From the NCBI GenBank assembly GCA_030606585.1, contig JAUWGD010000052.1:1-10535 (forward strand): a stretch of DNA of 10,535 nucleotides, read 5' to 3'. The position numbers and the translations under genes were made by a program. This document shows positions 1 to 5,785 of this stretch, one piece after another (within the stretch, counting starts at the first letter, position 1; every line of letters begins with the position of its first letter). The DNA comes from Dehalococcoidales bacterium (GTDB lineage: Bacteria; Chloroflexota; Dehalococcoidia; Dehalococcoidales; RBG-16-60-22). The notes under the pieces are model-generated. The model saw nothing but the letters and a program-made list of their open reading frames with translations, ran no database searches and had not been told where the DNA came from.

Positions 1-204
1 TAGAAACAACACTCGTTGTCAATTATTTTCGTTTCAATAACTTTCGTACTTATTTTTGAATTTGTTTACAAAATGTTTATGCCCCCTGCCTCGCTGTTTA
101 TTTTCTTTTCATACCTTCAGGTCTATACTAAGACGTCATAGAGATACATGGCGGTAAGGTTTTGTGAGAAATCCATACTTGTGTTACGGGGGTTTTAGAG
201 ACTT
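1..204. other. Left-edge non-coding leader, no gene recognised
   Basis: This AT-rich stretch has stop codons in all frames and no convincing coding region. A 5-bp hairpin (ACAAC-ACTC-GTTGT) lies at 6-19. A TATACT hexamer at 124-129 could be a -10 element for the downstream ATPase gene, but no good -35 stands 16-18 bp upstream of it. A 16-codon ATG reading frame at 148-198 has no clear ribosome-binding site. The first three bases are TAG and could be the stop codon of a gene outside the window, but this cannot be decided from here. Confidence 0.5.
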
Positions 205-942
205 ATGCTGGGCATGACGACAACCAATGATCCGGGTACCACGGGTGTCCGGGATATTGCCGAAGCCCTGGGCGGTGGCATCCATGAAGGCGCTCTGGTG
301 TTGATAGAAGGTGAAGCCAAGACAGGCAAGAGCGTATTAAGCCAGCACATAGCCTATGGTGTCCTGCACTCCAAAGGGAGTGCCGTTGCCTATTATTCCT
401 CGGAATATAATTCCGAGAAACTTATTGTGCAGATGGAAGCCCTGTCTCTGGATACTAAACATGACCTGGTGACCGACCTTTTCCGAATTTACAAGATGGG
501 CTCTAAAAATGTCTTGAGGGATGCCGAGAAGTCTCTTCAGCTTATCATCGACCATATCGTAGAATTACCCTCACGGTTCAAATTGGTTATAGTAGACTCG
601 CCGTCGGTGTATATGTCTCACGTCAGCCCGGTAATAAAGATTGACTTCTTGCAGGCCTGCAAGGAGCTGTGTGACCAGGACAGGTCAATTGCCCTGGTTC
701 TGGATACCCATGTCTTCGAAAACAAGACACTCTTCCGCGCCTACGCGATGAGCGATTATTACCTCAGGCTCAGGTCGCAAGACAGTATGCTGGACACAGG
801 CCAGATTGATACCCGTATCATCAAGACCCTGGAGGTAACCAAGATGGCCGGCGCGGAGCGCTGGGGACAGGAAGGCATTAAGTTTGAAATAAAACCCAAC
901 ATGGGTATTCAGCTTCTTCCCTTCGTTCAGATTAAAGTCTAG
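205..942 (+). CDS. FlaH/ArlH-like (KaiC/RAD55 superfamily) RecA-fold ATPase
   Basis: A 245-residue single-domain ATPase of the RecA/KaiC/RAD55 fold, closest in look to the archaellum and type IV pilus accessory ATPase FlaH (ArlH). The Walker A loop GEAKTGKS is at residues 36-43. It is followed by the YYSSE segment (63-67), where KaiC/FlaH proteins carry acidic residues after the second strand. The Walker B strand is FKLVIVDSP, with Asp131. Length fits FlaH (about 230-250 residues). In archaea FlaH binds ATP and sits with the motor ATPase FlaI and membrane protein FlaJ; none of these is visible here, so a motility role is only inferred and partners may lie left of the window. Archaella are known in some Chloroflexota. 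The start is uncertain: ATG 205 and ATG 214 are both in frame and neither has a strong Shine-Dalgarno. It could instead be a general KaiC-like regulatory ATPase. It is followed by birA after a 100-bp gap, so the two may not be co-transcribed. Confidence 0.75.
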   Translation: MLGMTTTNDPGTTGVRDIAEALGGGIHEGALVLIEGEAKTGKSVLSQHIAYGVLHSKGSAVAYYSSEYNSEKLIVQMEALSLDTKHDLVTDLFRIYKMGSKNVLRDAEKSLQLIIDHIVELPSRFKLVIVDSPSVYMSHVSPVIKIDFLQACKELCDQDRSIALVLDTHVFENKTLFRAYAMSDYYLRLRSQDSMLDTGQIDTRIIKTLEVTKMAGAERWGQEGIKFEIKPNMGIQLLPFVQIKV

Positions 943-976
943 CCTTTATTACCCCTCCGTACATTCTTTAAAGCCG

Positions 977-1005
977 TTCATTTGCCTCATCCTTTGTGGT
1001 ATTAT
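977..1005 (+). promoter_or_regulatory. Possible birA promoter
   Basis: TATTAT at 1000-1005 stands 17 bp after TTCATT at 977-982. It has a TG dinucleotide nearby and lies about 40 bp upstream of the biotin ligase start. The -35 match is weak (3 of 6), so this is a tentative call made because the upstream ATPase gene ends at 942 without an obvious terminator. Confidence 0.3.
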
Positions 1006-1042
1006 CTATCTGTGATCAACATGGTTATCGGGCGGTTGTAGA

Positions 1043-1825
1043 ATGGCGTCGAGGGATTTATCATTATCTTCAATTACCGCAGGACTGAAGACCGCCTTTA
1101 TCGGGCAGAGGGTTATCTATTATCCGCGCCTGCCCTCCACTATGGACACGGCCCGACTTGAAGCCCGGCGGGGAATTGTCGAAGGTACCGTTATCATCGC
1201 CGGGGAGCAAACGGAAGGCCGGGGCAGGATGCGGCGTACCTGGCTTTCACCTTCGGGGAACATCGCTATGTCAATCGTTCTCTATCCGGATATTAAAAGT
1301 CTGCCTTATCTGGTGATGATAGCTTCGCTGGCGGTAGCCCACAGTATTGAGACCGTCACCGAACTTAAAACACAGATAAAGTGGCCTAACGATGTCCTTA
1401 TCCGCGGTAAAAAGGTCTGCGGTATTCTGATAGAGAATGAGGTAAAGCGGGGCAGGGTGGCTTATGCCCTTGTCGGCATCGGTATTAATATTAACCTGAA
1501 AGCTGCCGATATTACCGGGATATCGGGCACGGCTACCAGTCTTAAAGATGAACTGGAAAGGACAGTGCTGCGGGCGATTATTATCAGGTATCTCCTGACT
1601 GAGTTCGAGCGATTATATCTGCAGCTGCCTGCAGGAGAGTCTATTTATAAGGCATGGCGGGTTAGACTGGAAACACTGGGGAAAAGTGTTGAGGTAAAGA
1701 CGGGCAGTGAGATTCTTGAGGGCATTGCCGAATCTGTCGATGAGAGCGGCGCCCTGATGCTCCGTCGCACCGACGGCACTCTGATTAAGTGCGTTGCCGG
1801 CGATGTTACCCTGCGTCATCAATAG
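1043..1825 (+). CDS. birA: Biotin--[acetyl-CoA-carboxylase] ligase, HTH-less (group I)
   Basis: Biotin-protein ligase, a cytoplasmic enzyme that makes biotinyl-5'-AMP and transfers biotin to a lysine of carboxylase carrier domains (for example acetyl-CoA carboxylase). The catalytic core shows the adenylate-binding loop GRGRMRR (residues 59-65) followed by W67, the KWPNDV motif (113-118), and KKVCGILIE (123-131) with the lysine region that contacts biotinyl-AMP. A C-terminal SH3-like domain (about 213-258) follows, including the LGKSVEV and GIAESVDESGALML strands typical of the family. The protein starts only about 25 residues before the catalytic domain, so there is no room for the N-terminal winged helix of E. 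coli BirA. It is therefore an enzyme without the biotin-operon repressor function. The ATG at 1043 has only a weak upstream GGGCGG. The gene ends at a strong bidirectional terminator. Confidence 0.93.
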   Translation: MASRDLSLSSITAGLKTAFIGQRVIYYPRLPSTMDTARLEARRGIVEGTVIIAGEQTEGRGRMRRTWLSPSGNIAMSIVLYPDIKSLPYLVMIASLAVAHSIETVTELKTQIKWPNDVLIRGKKVCGILIENEVKRGRVAYALVGIGININLKAADITGISGTATSLKDELERTVLRAIIIRYLLTEFERLYLQLPAGESIYKAWRVRLETLGKSVEVKTGSEILEGIAESVDESGALMLRRTDGTLIKCVAGDVTLRHQ

Positions 1826-1840
1826 TCCTGACTGCCGACT

Positions 1841-1878
1841 AAAAAAACGCAGGAGGGGGCATCGCCCCCTCCCTTTTT
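1841..1878. terminator. Bidirectional intrinsic terminator between convergent genes
   Basis: A perfect 9-bp stem GGAGGGGGC / GCCCCCTCC (1852-1860 and 1864-1872) has a 3-nt loop. On the plus strand it is followed by CTTTTT (1873-1878). On the minus strand the stem is followed, 4 bases later, by seven T (the A run at 1841-1847). It lies between the stop of birA (1825) and the stop of the slipin gene (1894), and can end transcription from both sides. Confidence 0.9.
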
Positions 1879-1893
1879 ACTGTATGGCTCTAT

Positions 1894-2652
1894 TTACTTC
1901 TTTTCTTCGGGTTTACCGCCGAATGCCTTAAGAAACTCTATGGGCAGCGGGAAGAGTATGGTGCTGTTCTTCTCGCTGGCTATCTCCGAAAGCGTTGACA
2001 GGTAGCGGAGCTGTATGGCCGAAGGTTCCTGGCCGATAATATGGGCCGCCTGCGCCAGCTTCTCTGAAGCCTGAAGCTCACCCTCGGCATGGATGATTTT
2101 CGCTCGCCTTTCTCTTTCGGCCTCGGCCTGGGCGGCCATTGACCGCTTCATTTCCTCGGCAAGCTCGACTTCCTTAATTTCCACGGTACTGACTTTGACG
2201 CCCCAGGGGTCGGTATGCTCATCGATGATTTTCTGAAGCATCTGATTGAGCTTTTCCCGCTTGGTCAGCAACTCGTCAAGCTCGGACTGCCCCAGTACGT
2301 TTCTCAATGTCGTCTGGGATATCTGTGACGTCGCCCTGATGTGGTCCAGCACCTTGACTACCGAAGATTCGGGGTCGACCACGCGGAAATAGACCACGGC
2401 GTTGACGCGGACGGTAACGTTATCTCTGGTGATGACTTCCTGCGAAGGAACGTCCATCGTCACGACACGCAGGTCTACCTTCACCATGCGGTCTATAAAC
2501 GGGATGATGAGGAACAGGCCGGGTCCCTTGGCGCCGACCAGGCGTCCCAGGCGGAAAACAACGCCGCGCTCGAACTCGGTAACGATTTTCACGGTCATCG
2601 GGATGAGGATAAGAATAACGACAACAATAACACCTATGATGATTGGACTCAT
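1894..2652 (-). CDS. Slipin / stomatin-like SPFH-domain membrane protein
   Basis: A 252-residue SPFH-family protein of the bacterial/archaeal slipin type. It has a short N-terminal membrane anchor (about residues 3-20). The SPFH core follows, with the family signature EFERGVVFRLGRL, the GPGLFLIIPFID segment, DVPSQEVITRDNV, and VDAVVYFRV-like residues (here VNAVVYFRV). A charged coiled-coil (about 165-210; MAAQAEAERERRAKI) and a hydrophobic C-terminal segment (STILFPLPIEFL) complete it. Slipins form oligomeric rings on the membrane. In Pyrococcus horikoshii the partner NfeD protease cleaves the C-terminal hydrophobic region of its stomatin. The equivalent pairing is present here: the two NfeD genes lie directly upstream in the same operon. 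A good Shine-Dalgarno (AGGAGGTG) precedes the ATG at 2652, which supports this start. The specific cellular role in bacteria is poorly defined; membrane stress tolerance or microdomain organisation is an inference. Confidence 0.93.
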   Translation of the reverse strand: MSPIIIGVIVVVILILIPMTVKIVTEFERGVVFRLGRLVGAKGPGLFLIIPFIDRMVKVDLRVVTMDVPSQEVITRDNVTVRVNAVVYFRVVDPESSVVKVLDHIRATSQISQTTLRNVLGQSELDELLTKREKLNQMLQKIIDEHTDPWGVKVSTVEIKEVELAEEMKRSMAAQAEAERERRAKIIHAEGELQASEKLAQAAHIIGQEPSAIQLRYLSTLSEIASEKNSTILFPLPIEFLKAFGGKPEEKK

Positions 2653-2676
2653 TTGTACACCTCCTTTATTATTTTA

Positions 2677-2958
2677 TTATTTCTTGGTTACCATTAATTT
2701 TAAGCCATCGACCTTGGTTATAATCACCTCCTCTTCCAGTTCTATGTGGCCTTTGTCAGTTATGGCGGTCCAGCGTTCACCCTCGACGAGTACCACCCCC
2801 TTTGGCTCCAGGGCCACTTCGACTACTGCTGTTCTACCCACGAGTTCTTCTCTTCCGACGGCTATCTTCTTCTGGTGGGCGCGTATCGACCAGATAACCA
2901 CAAAGACCAGTAAGATAACGACAATAATTGCTATCACGACTATGAACCAAACAGGCAT
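2677..2958 (-). CDS. Short NfeD-like membrane-anchored OB-fold protein
   Basis: A 93-residue protein with one strongly hydrophobic helix (about residues 3-24), a basic juxtamembrane stretch (RAHQKK) and a C-terminal NfeD OB-fold (34-93). It has no protease domain, so it belongs to the short NfeD class, which commonly sits next to a slipin/SPFH gene and is thought to act as its membrane partner. The OB-fold is very like the C-terminus of the long NfeD encoded 31 bp upstream: by hand alignment about 34 of 60 residues are identical. That points to a partial tandem duplication of the last membrane helix plus OB domain. The slipin gene begins 24 bp downstream, consistent with one operon. A purine-rich AAGGGGG precedes the ATG at 2958. 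Confidence 0.88.
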   Translation of the reverse strand: MPVWFIVVIAIIVVILLVFVVIWSIRAHQKKIAVGREELVGRTAVVEVALEPKGVVLVEGERWTAITDKGHIELEEEVIITKVDGLKLMVTKK

Positions 2959-2989
2959 GTAAAGAGACCCCCTTCGTTGTTGATACCGG

Positions 2990-4309
2990 TTATTTGCCCG
3001 GTTGCTTTTTATTTACGTACAGGACCAGGCCATCCACCCTGCTGATAATGACTTCTTCCCCGGGTTTTATTTCGCCTTCTTCGGAGACGGCATTCCACCG
3101 CTCTCCCTTGTAAAATACGGTGCCCTCGGGATTCAGGGCGATTTTCACCGCGGCTGTTTTACCTATCAATTCCTCGCGCCCGGTCTTGGCCTGCCTGCGG
3201 TGGATACTAACGGCACGATGGATGACGAAGCTGAGAGCACCGGTAATAATTATAGTCACGGTGGCAATAAGCCACGGGTCTACCCTGAACACGGGAGATG
3301 CCCCCTGGAACAGGATTAGCGAGCCGATAACCAGCGCCACTACGCCACCGACGGTAAATATCCCGAAGGTAGTTGTGAGCACCTCACCGACGAAGAGTCC
3401 GATGGCCAGGACGATGAGTAGTATCCCGGCGTAGTTCACCGGCAGCACTCCCAGCGAGTAAAATGCCAGCAGCAGGCTGACGCCGCCGACCACTCCGGGG
3501 AAAATAAGGCCGGGATTGAATATCTCCACCATGATGCCCAGCGTGGCTACACTGAGCAGTAAATATGCTATATTGGGGTCGGCGATGGCGTACAGGAAAC
3601 CCTCGATGGTCCGCATGGGGACATCATTTATAATGGCGTTGGCGGTCTGTAGCGTCACTACCTCGTTGTTGAGCATGGTTACCTGCCGCCCGTCCAGCTG
3701 AAGGATAAGTGTTTCGAGGTCGGGGGCGACCATATCGATAACGTTAAGGTCCAGGGCTTCGCGCTCGGTGGCGGAAACGCTTTCCCGCACGGCGTTTTCC
3801 GCCCATTCCATATTGCGCCCGTGAGTCGCGGCGAGACTCCTGATATAGGCGGCGGCATCATTGACCACCTTCGCCTCCATGGTCTCGGACATGCCGGCTT
3901 CACCTTCTTCGCTTATGGCTACCGGGTGGGCGGCACCGATGGCGGTATTGGGCGCCATGACGGCCACATGCGCGGCTATGGTGATAAAGACCCCGGCCGA
4001 GGCCGCCCTTGCCCCCGACGGAGCGACGTATACCACGACCGGCACGCGGGAGTTGACCATAAGCTGGATGATATCACGCATGGCGGTATCCAGTCCGCCG
4101 GGTGTGTCCATCTGGATTATCAAAGCCTGCGCGCCGTTGTCTTCGGCCTGTTCGATACCACGTTCCACGTAGTCGATTAACACGGGATTGATAGTCCCCT
4201 TGATGGTGATGACGTCAACGTGGGGAGTCTGTGCGTAGACACTCGCACCTATAGATAGGCCCAGCAGCAGGATTACCAGCGCCAGTATTATTCGCCTGAT
4301 TTTAATCAT
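2990..4309 (-). CDS. nfeD: Long NfeD: ClpP-like membrane-bound serine protease
   Basis: A 439-residue long-form NfeD. It begins with an export signal (MIKIRRI, hydrophobic core about 7-21, SVYAQ just before residue 27). A ClpP/Clp-like protease domain (about 28-230) follows, with the DTPGG loop (68-72), the nucleophile in SGARAASAG (Ser104) and the likely general base Lys147 in a METMEAK-like helix. The 43-residue Ser-Lys spacing fits the Ser97/Lys138 dyad of P. horikoshii PH1510. About five membrane helices follow (about 247-365), then a C-terminal OB-fold (376-435). The protease domain is expected outside the membrane. The family's known substrate is the C-terminal hydrophobic tail of the partner stomatin, encoded two genes downstream. 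This is the first gene of a three-gene minus-strand operon with its own promoter. ATG 4309 has only a weak AGG about 10 bases upstream, but the signal peptide fits this start. Confidence 0.93.
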   Translation of the reverse strand: MIKIRRIILALVILLLGLSIGASVYAQTPHVDVITIKGTINPVLIDYVERGIEQAEDNGAQALIIQMDTPGGLDTAMRDIIQLMVNSRVPVVVYVAPSGARAASAGVFITIAAHVAVMAPNTAIGAAHPVAISEEGEAGMSETMEAKVVNDAAAYIRSLAATHGRNMEWAENAVRESVSATEREALDLNVIDMVAPDLETLILQLDGRQVTMLNNEVVTLQTANAIINDVPMRTIEGFLYAIADPNIAYLLLSVATLGIMVEIFNPGLIFPGVVGGVSLLLAFYSLGVLPVNYAGILLIVLAIGLFVGEVLTTTFGIFTVGGVVALVIGSLILFQGASPVFRVDPWLIATVTIIITGALSFVIHRAVSIHRRQAKTGREELIGKTAAVKIALNPEGTVFYKGERWNAVSEEGEIKPGEEVIISRVDGLVLYVNKKQPGK

Positions 4310-4335
4310 AACATGAAACCTGTGGAATTTATCTC

Positions 4336-4364
4336 ATTATAATTGTATAACAGTTTTAATGCAA
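4336..4364 (-). promoter_or_regulatory. Sigma70-type promoter of the nfeD-slipin operon
   Basis: Read on the minus strand, TTGCAT (4364-4359), a 17-bp spacer and a perfect TATAAT (4341-4336) form a near-consensus promoter. Transcription would start near 4329, giving a leader of about 20 nt before the nfeD ATG at 4309. The spacing and hexamer match make this a strong call. Confidence 0.75.
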
Positions 4365-4392
4365 TTGAAAACGCGCAACTTTGCGGGGCGTC

Positions 4393-4416
4393 TAAGAGGG
4401 GCGTCAGCCCCTCTTA
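4393..4416. repeat. Perfect 10-bp palindrome, first part of REP-like intergenic repeat
   Basis: TAAGAGGGGC (4393-4402), loop GTCA, GCCCCTCTTA (4407-4416): an uninterrupted 10-bp stem. It lies between divergent promoters, and neither strand has a T run directly after the stem, so it is not a normal terminator. With the adjacent palindrome at 4426-4451 it looks like one copy of a dispersed REP/MITE-like element. Confidence 0.6.
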
Positions 4417-4425
4417 AAAATTCTT

Positions 4426-4451
4426 CCCCCTCTCCTTGATATGAGAGGGGG
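4426..4451. repeat. Perfect 9-bp palindrome, second part of REP-like intergenic repeat
   Basis: CCCCCTCTC (4426-4434) and GAGAGGGGG (4443-4451) form a perfect stem around the 8-nt loop CTTGATAT. A G-rich tail (CAGGGGGTAAGG, from about 4455) follows. It begins only 9 bp after the previous palindrome. The C-rich stem with G-rich tail has the look of a multicopy intergenic repeat; the copy number cannot be seen here. Confidence 0.6.
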
Positions 4452-4476
4452 ATACAGGGGGTAAGGTAGATAAGCA

Positions 4477-4505
4477 TTGAATAGCTGCGTAAATTAGTGT
4501 AAATT
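4477..4505 (+). promoter_or_regulatory. Candidate promoter of the hisZ-hisG-hisD-hisC operon
   Basis: TTGAAT (4477-4482), a 17-bp spacer and TAAATT (4500-4505) lie about 40 bp before the hisZ start. A second possible -10, TATAGT (4508-4513), is 25 bp from the same -35, which is too far. The match is moderate. The region shows no T-box, histidine-rich leader peptide or attenuator. Confidence 0.35.
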
Positions 4506-4508
4506 AGT
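4489..4508 (+). repeat. Exact 10-bp tandem duplication in the hisZ promoter region
   Basis: GTAAATTAGT occurs twice head to tail, at 4489-4498 and 4499-4508. It spans the candidate spacer and -10 of the his promoter. It could be a slippage duplication or a repeated protein-binding half-site, with a phase close to one helical turn. Confidence 0.85.
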
Positions 4509-4543
4509 ATAGTATTTATGTTCTAACAATGTGAGGAAAAAGC

Positions 4544-5785
4544 GTGAAAATCCAGAGATGTAAAGGTATGCGGGACCTCTCTCCGGCGGAAATGACGGCA
4601 TTCCACCTGGTGGAGGGGATATGCCGCGATATCTGTTCCGGGTGGGGATATAAAGAGGTCAGGACACCCACCATAGAGTACCTGCACCTCTTTACCTCGG
4701 CGGGGACGCTGACTCCCGGCATGCTGGGCAAGGTGTATTCCTTTCTCGACTGGGATGGCTGGAGTGGGGAGAGGGTGGTGCTGCGTCCCGACGGAACTAT
4801 CCCGGTCGCCCGACTTTATACCGAAAGCTTGCAGGGTGAACTGGCCAGGCTCTTTTACACCACGAATATATTTATTTTTGAAGAGGCCGGGGAGAAAACC
4901 AGGGAGAGATGGCGGTGCAGCACCGAGCTTATCGGGGCCGGGTCGGCCACGGCCGAGGTCGAGCTGATAGCCTTGTCCCTGGAAGTCCTGAAAAAACTGG
5001 GGCTAAAAGGGGTGGAACTGCGGCTGTCACACGCCGGTCTGATTAAGGCGTTACTGGTAAAACTCGGTCTCAGCCCGGAAGAGCAGAGTCGCATGTTCGG
5101 CCGTATTCTGGACGGCGATAATAAAGTGCTGGCAGAAGTCAGCCGGGAATCGCCGGAGGTCGGCAATACTCTGAAGCCTTTCCTGAGTCTGAAAGGGCAA
5201 TCACCCGGGTTTCTCAGAAACCAGAAGGCTCTCCTTGCACGTAATATGCTGGAAATCCGCCAGTACCTCGATGAATTTCTAAAGACCGTTGACCTTCTGG
5301 ATGAACTGGGGGTGAAGTATCAGATTAACATCGCTTCCGGCGCCGGGTTTGAATACTATACCGGTATTATCTTCCAGCTTTTCATAGGTAAAGAGAAAGT
5401 AGGCGGGGGAGGCCGGTACGATGCCCTTATTCCGTCCATGGGGGGTGGGGACGTGCCCGCCTCCGGCTTTGCCCTGTATCTCGACCGACTGATGGACCTG
5501 GTGAAAGCGGAGTCTTTCGTAAAAGCAGTTCCGGAAAGAGTCCTGGTAAGGGCAAAATCCGGCGGTGCTGTGAAAGAGGCTTTTAAGGCAGCCGATAAAC
5601 TGCGTGAAGCCGGCTATGTCGCCGAGATTGACCTCGACGGCAAGAAGAGCGATGCGCGTTGGATAATCGAGGTACAGAGCGAGGCGCCGAAGTTTACGCT
5701 GATTGACGCCGAGACGAAGAAGAAGACTGAAGCCTCGACTGTGAATGAGGTTCTAAAACGACTGGAGGGGGAAGGTGGCGATTAA
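4544..5785 (+). CDS. hisZ: HisZ: HisRS-like regulatory subunit of ATP phosphoribosyltransferase
   Basis: A 413-residue paralogue of histidyl-tRNA synthetase, expected to pair with the short-form HisG encoded immediately downstream in the first step of histidine synthesis. The class II core shows KGMRDLSP (residues 7-14), motif 2-like LRPDGTIPVARLY (80-92), EYYTG (270-274) and GGGGRYDAL (287-295). A short C-terminal domain (about 325-410) resembles the HisRS anticodon-binding fold. It is judged not to be a working synthetase for two reasons. The catalytic arginine of the HisRS LVRGLDYY motif is Ala267 here (SGAGFEYY), and the motif-2 FRYE arginine is missing (FIFEE, 110-114). Operon position also argues for HisZ. 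The GTG start is preceded by GTGAGG seven bases away. The gene overlaps hisG by 11 bp, implying coupled translation. The C-terminal extension is longer than in many HisZ proteins; true HisRS identity is the main alternative but unlikely. Confidence 0.87.
   Translation: MKIQRCKGMRDLSPAEMTAFHLVEGICRDICSGWGYKEVRTPTIEYLHLFTSAGTLTPGMLGKVYSFLDWDGWSGERVVLRPDGTIPVARLYTESLQGELARLFYTTNIFIFEEAGEKTRERWRCSTELIGAGSATAEVELIALSLEVLKKLGLKGVELRLSHAGLIKALLVKLGLSPEEQSRMFGRILDGDNKVLAEVSRESPEVGNTLKPFLSLKGQSPGFLRNQKALLARNMLEIRQYLDEFLKTVDLLDELGVKYQINIASGAGFEYYTGIIFQLFIGKEKVGGGGRYDALIPSMGGGDVPASGFALYLDRLMDLVKAESFVKAVPERVLVRAKSGGAVKEAFKAADKLREAGYVAEIDLDGKKSDARWIIEVQSEAPKFTLIDAETKKKTEASTVNEVLKRLEGEGGD

Noticed and set aside
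148..198. 16-codon ATG reading frame upstream of the FlaH-like gene, possible leader peptide
   Set aside because: No clear Shine-Dalgarno, no codon bias for any amino acid, and no attenuator-like hairpin follows.
2341..2962. Plus-strand reading frames across the slipin and short NfeD genes (also similar ones at 3002-4180)
   Set aside because: They are low-complexity Thr/Asp-rich or otherwise featureless mirror frames of clearly recognisable minus-strand genes, with no ribosome sites.
4346..4356. 11-mer AAACTGTTATA shared by the nfeD promoter spacer (minus strand) and the hisB downstream dyad
   Set aside because: Only a single half-site with no inverted partner at nfeD. Several 11-mer coincidences are expected by chance in a window this size.
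4544..5785. Annotation as a true histidyl-tRNA synthetase
   Set aside because: The HisRS catalytic arginine position is Ala267 and the motif-2 FRYE arginine is absent. The gene overlaps hisG in a his operon, fitting HisZ.
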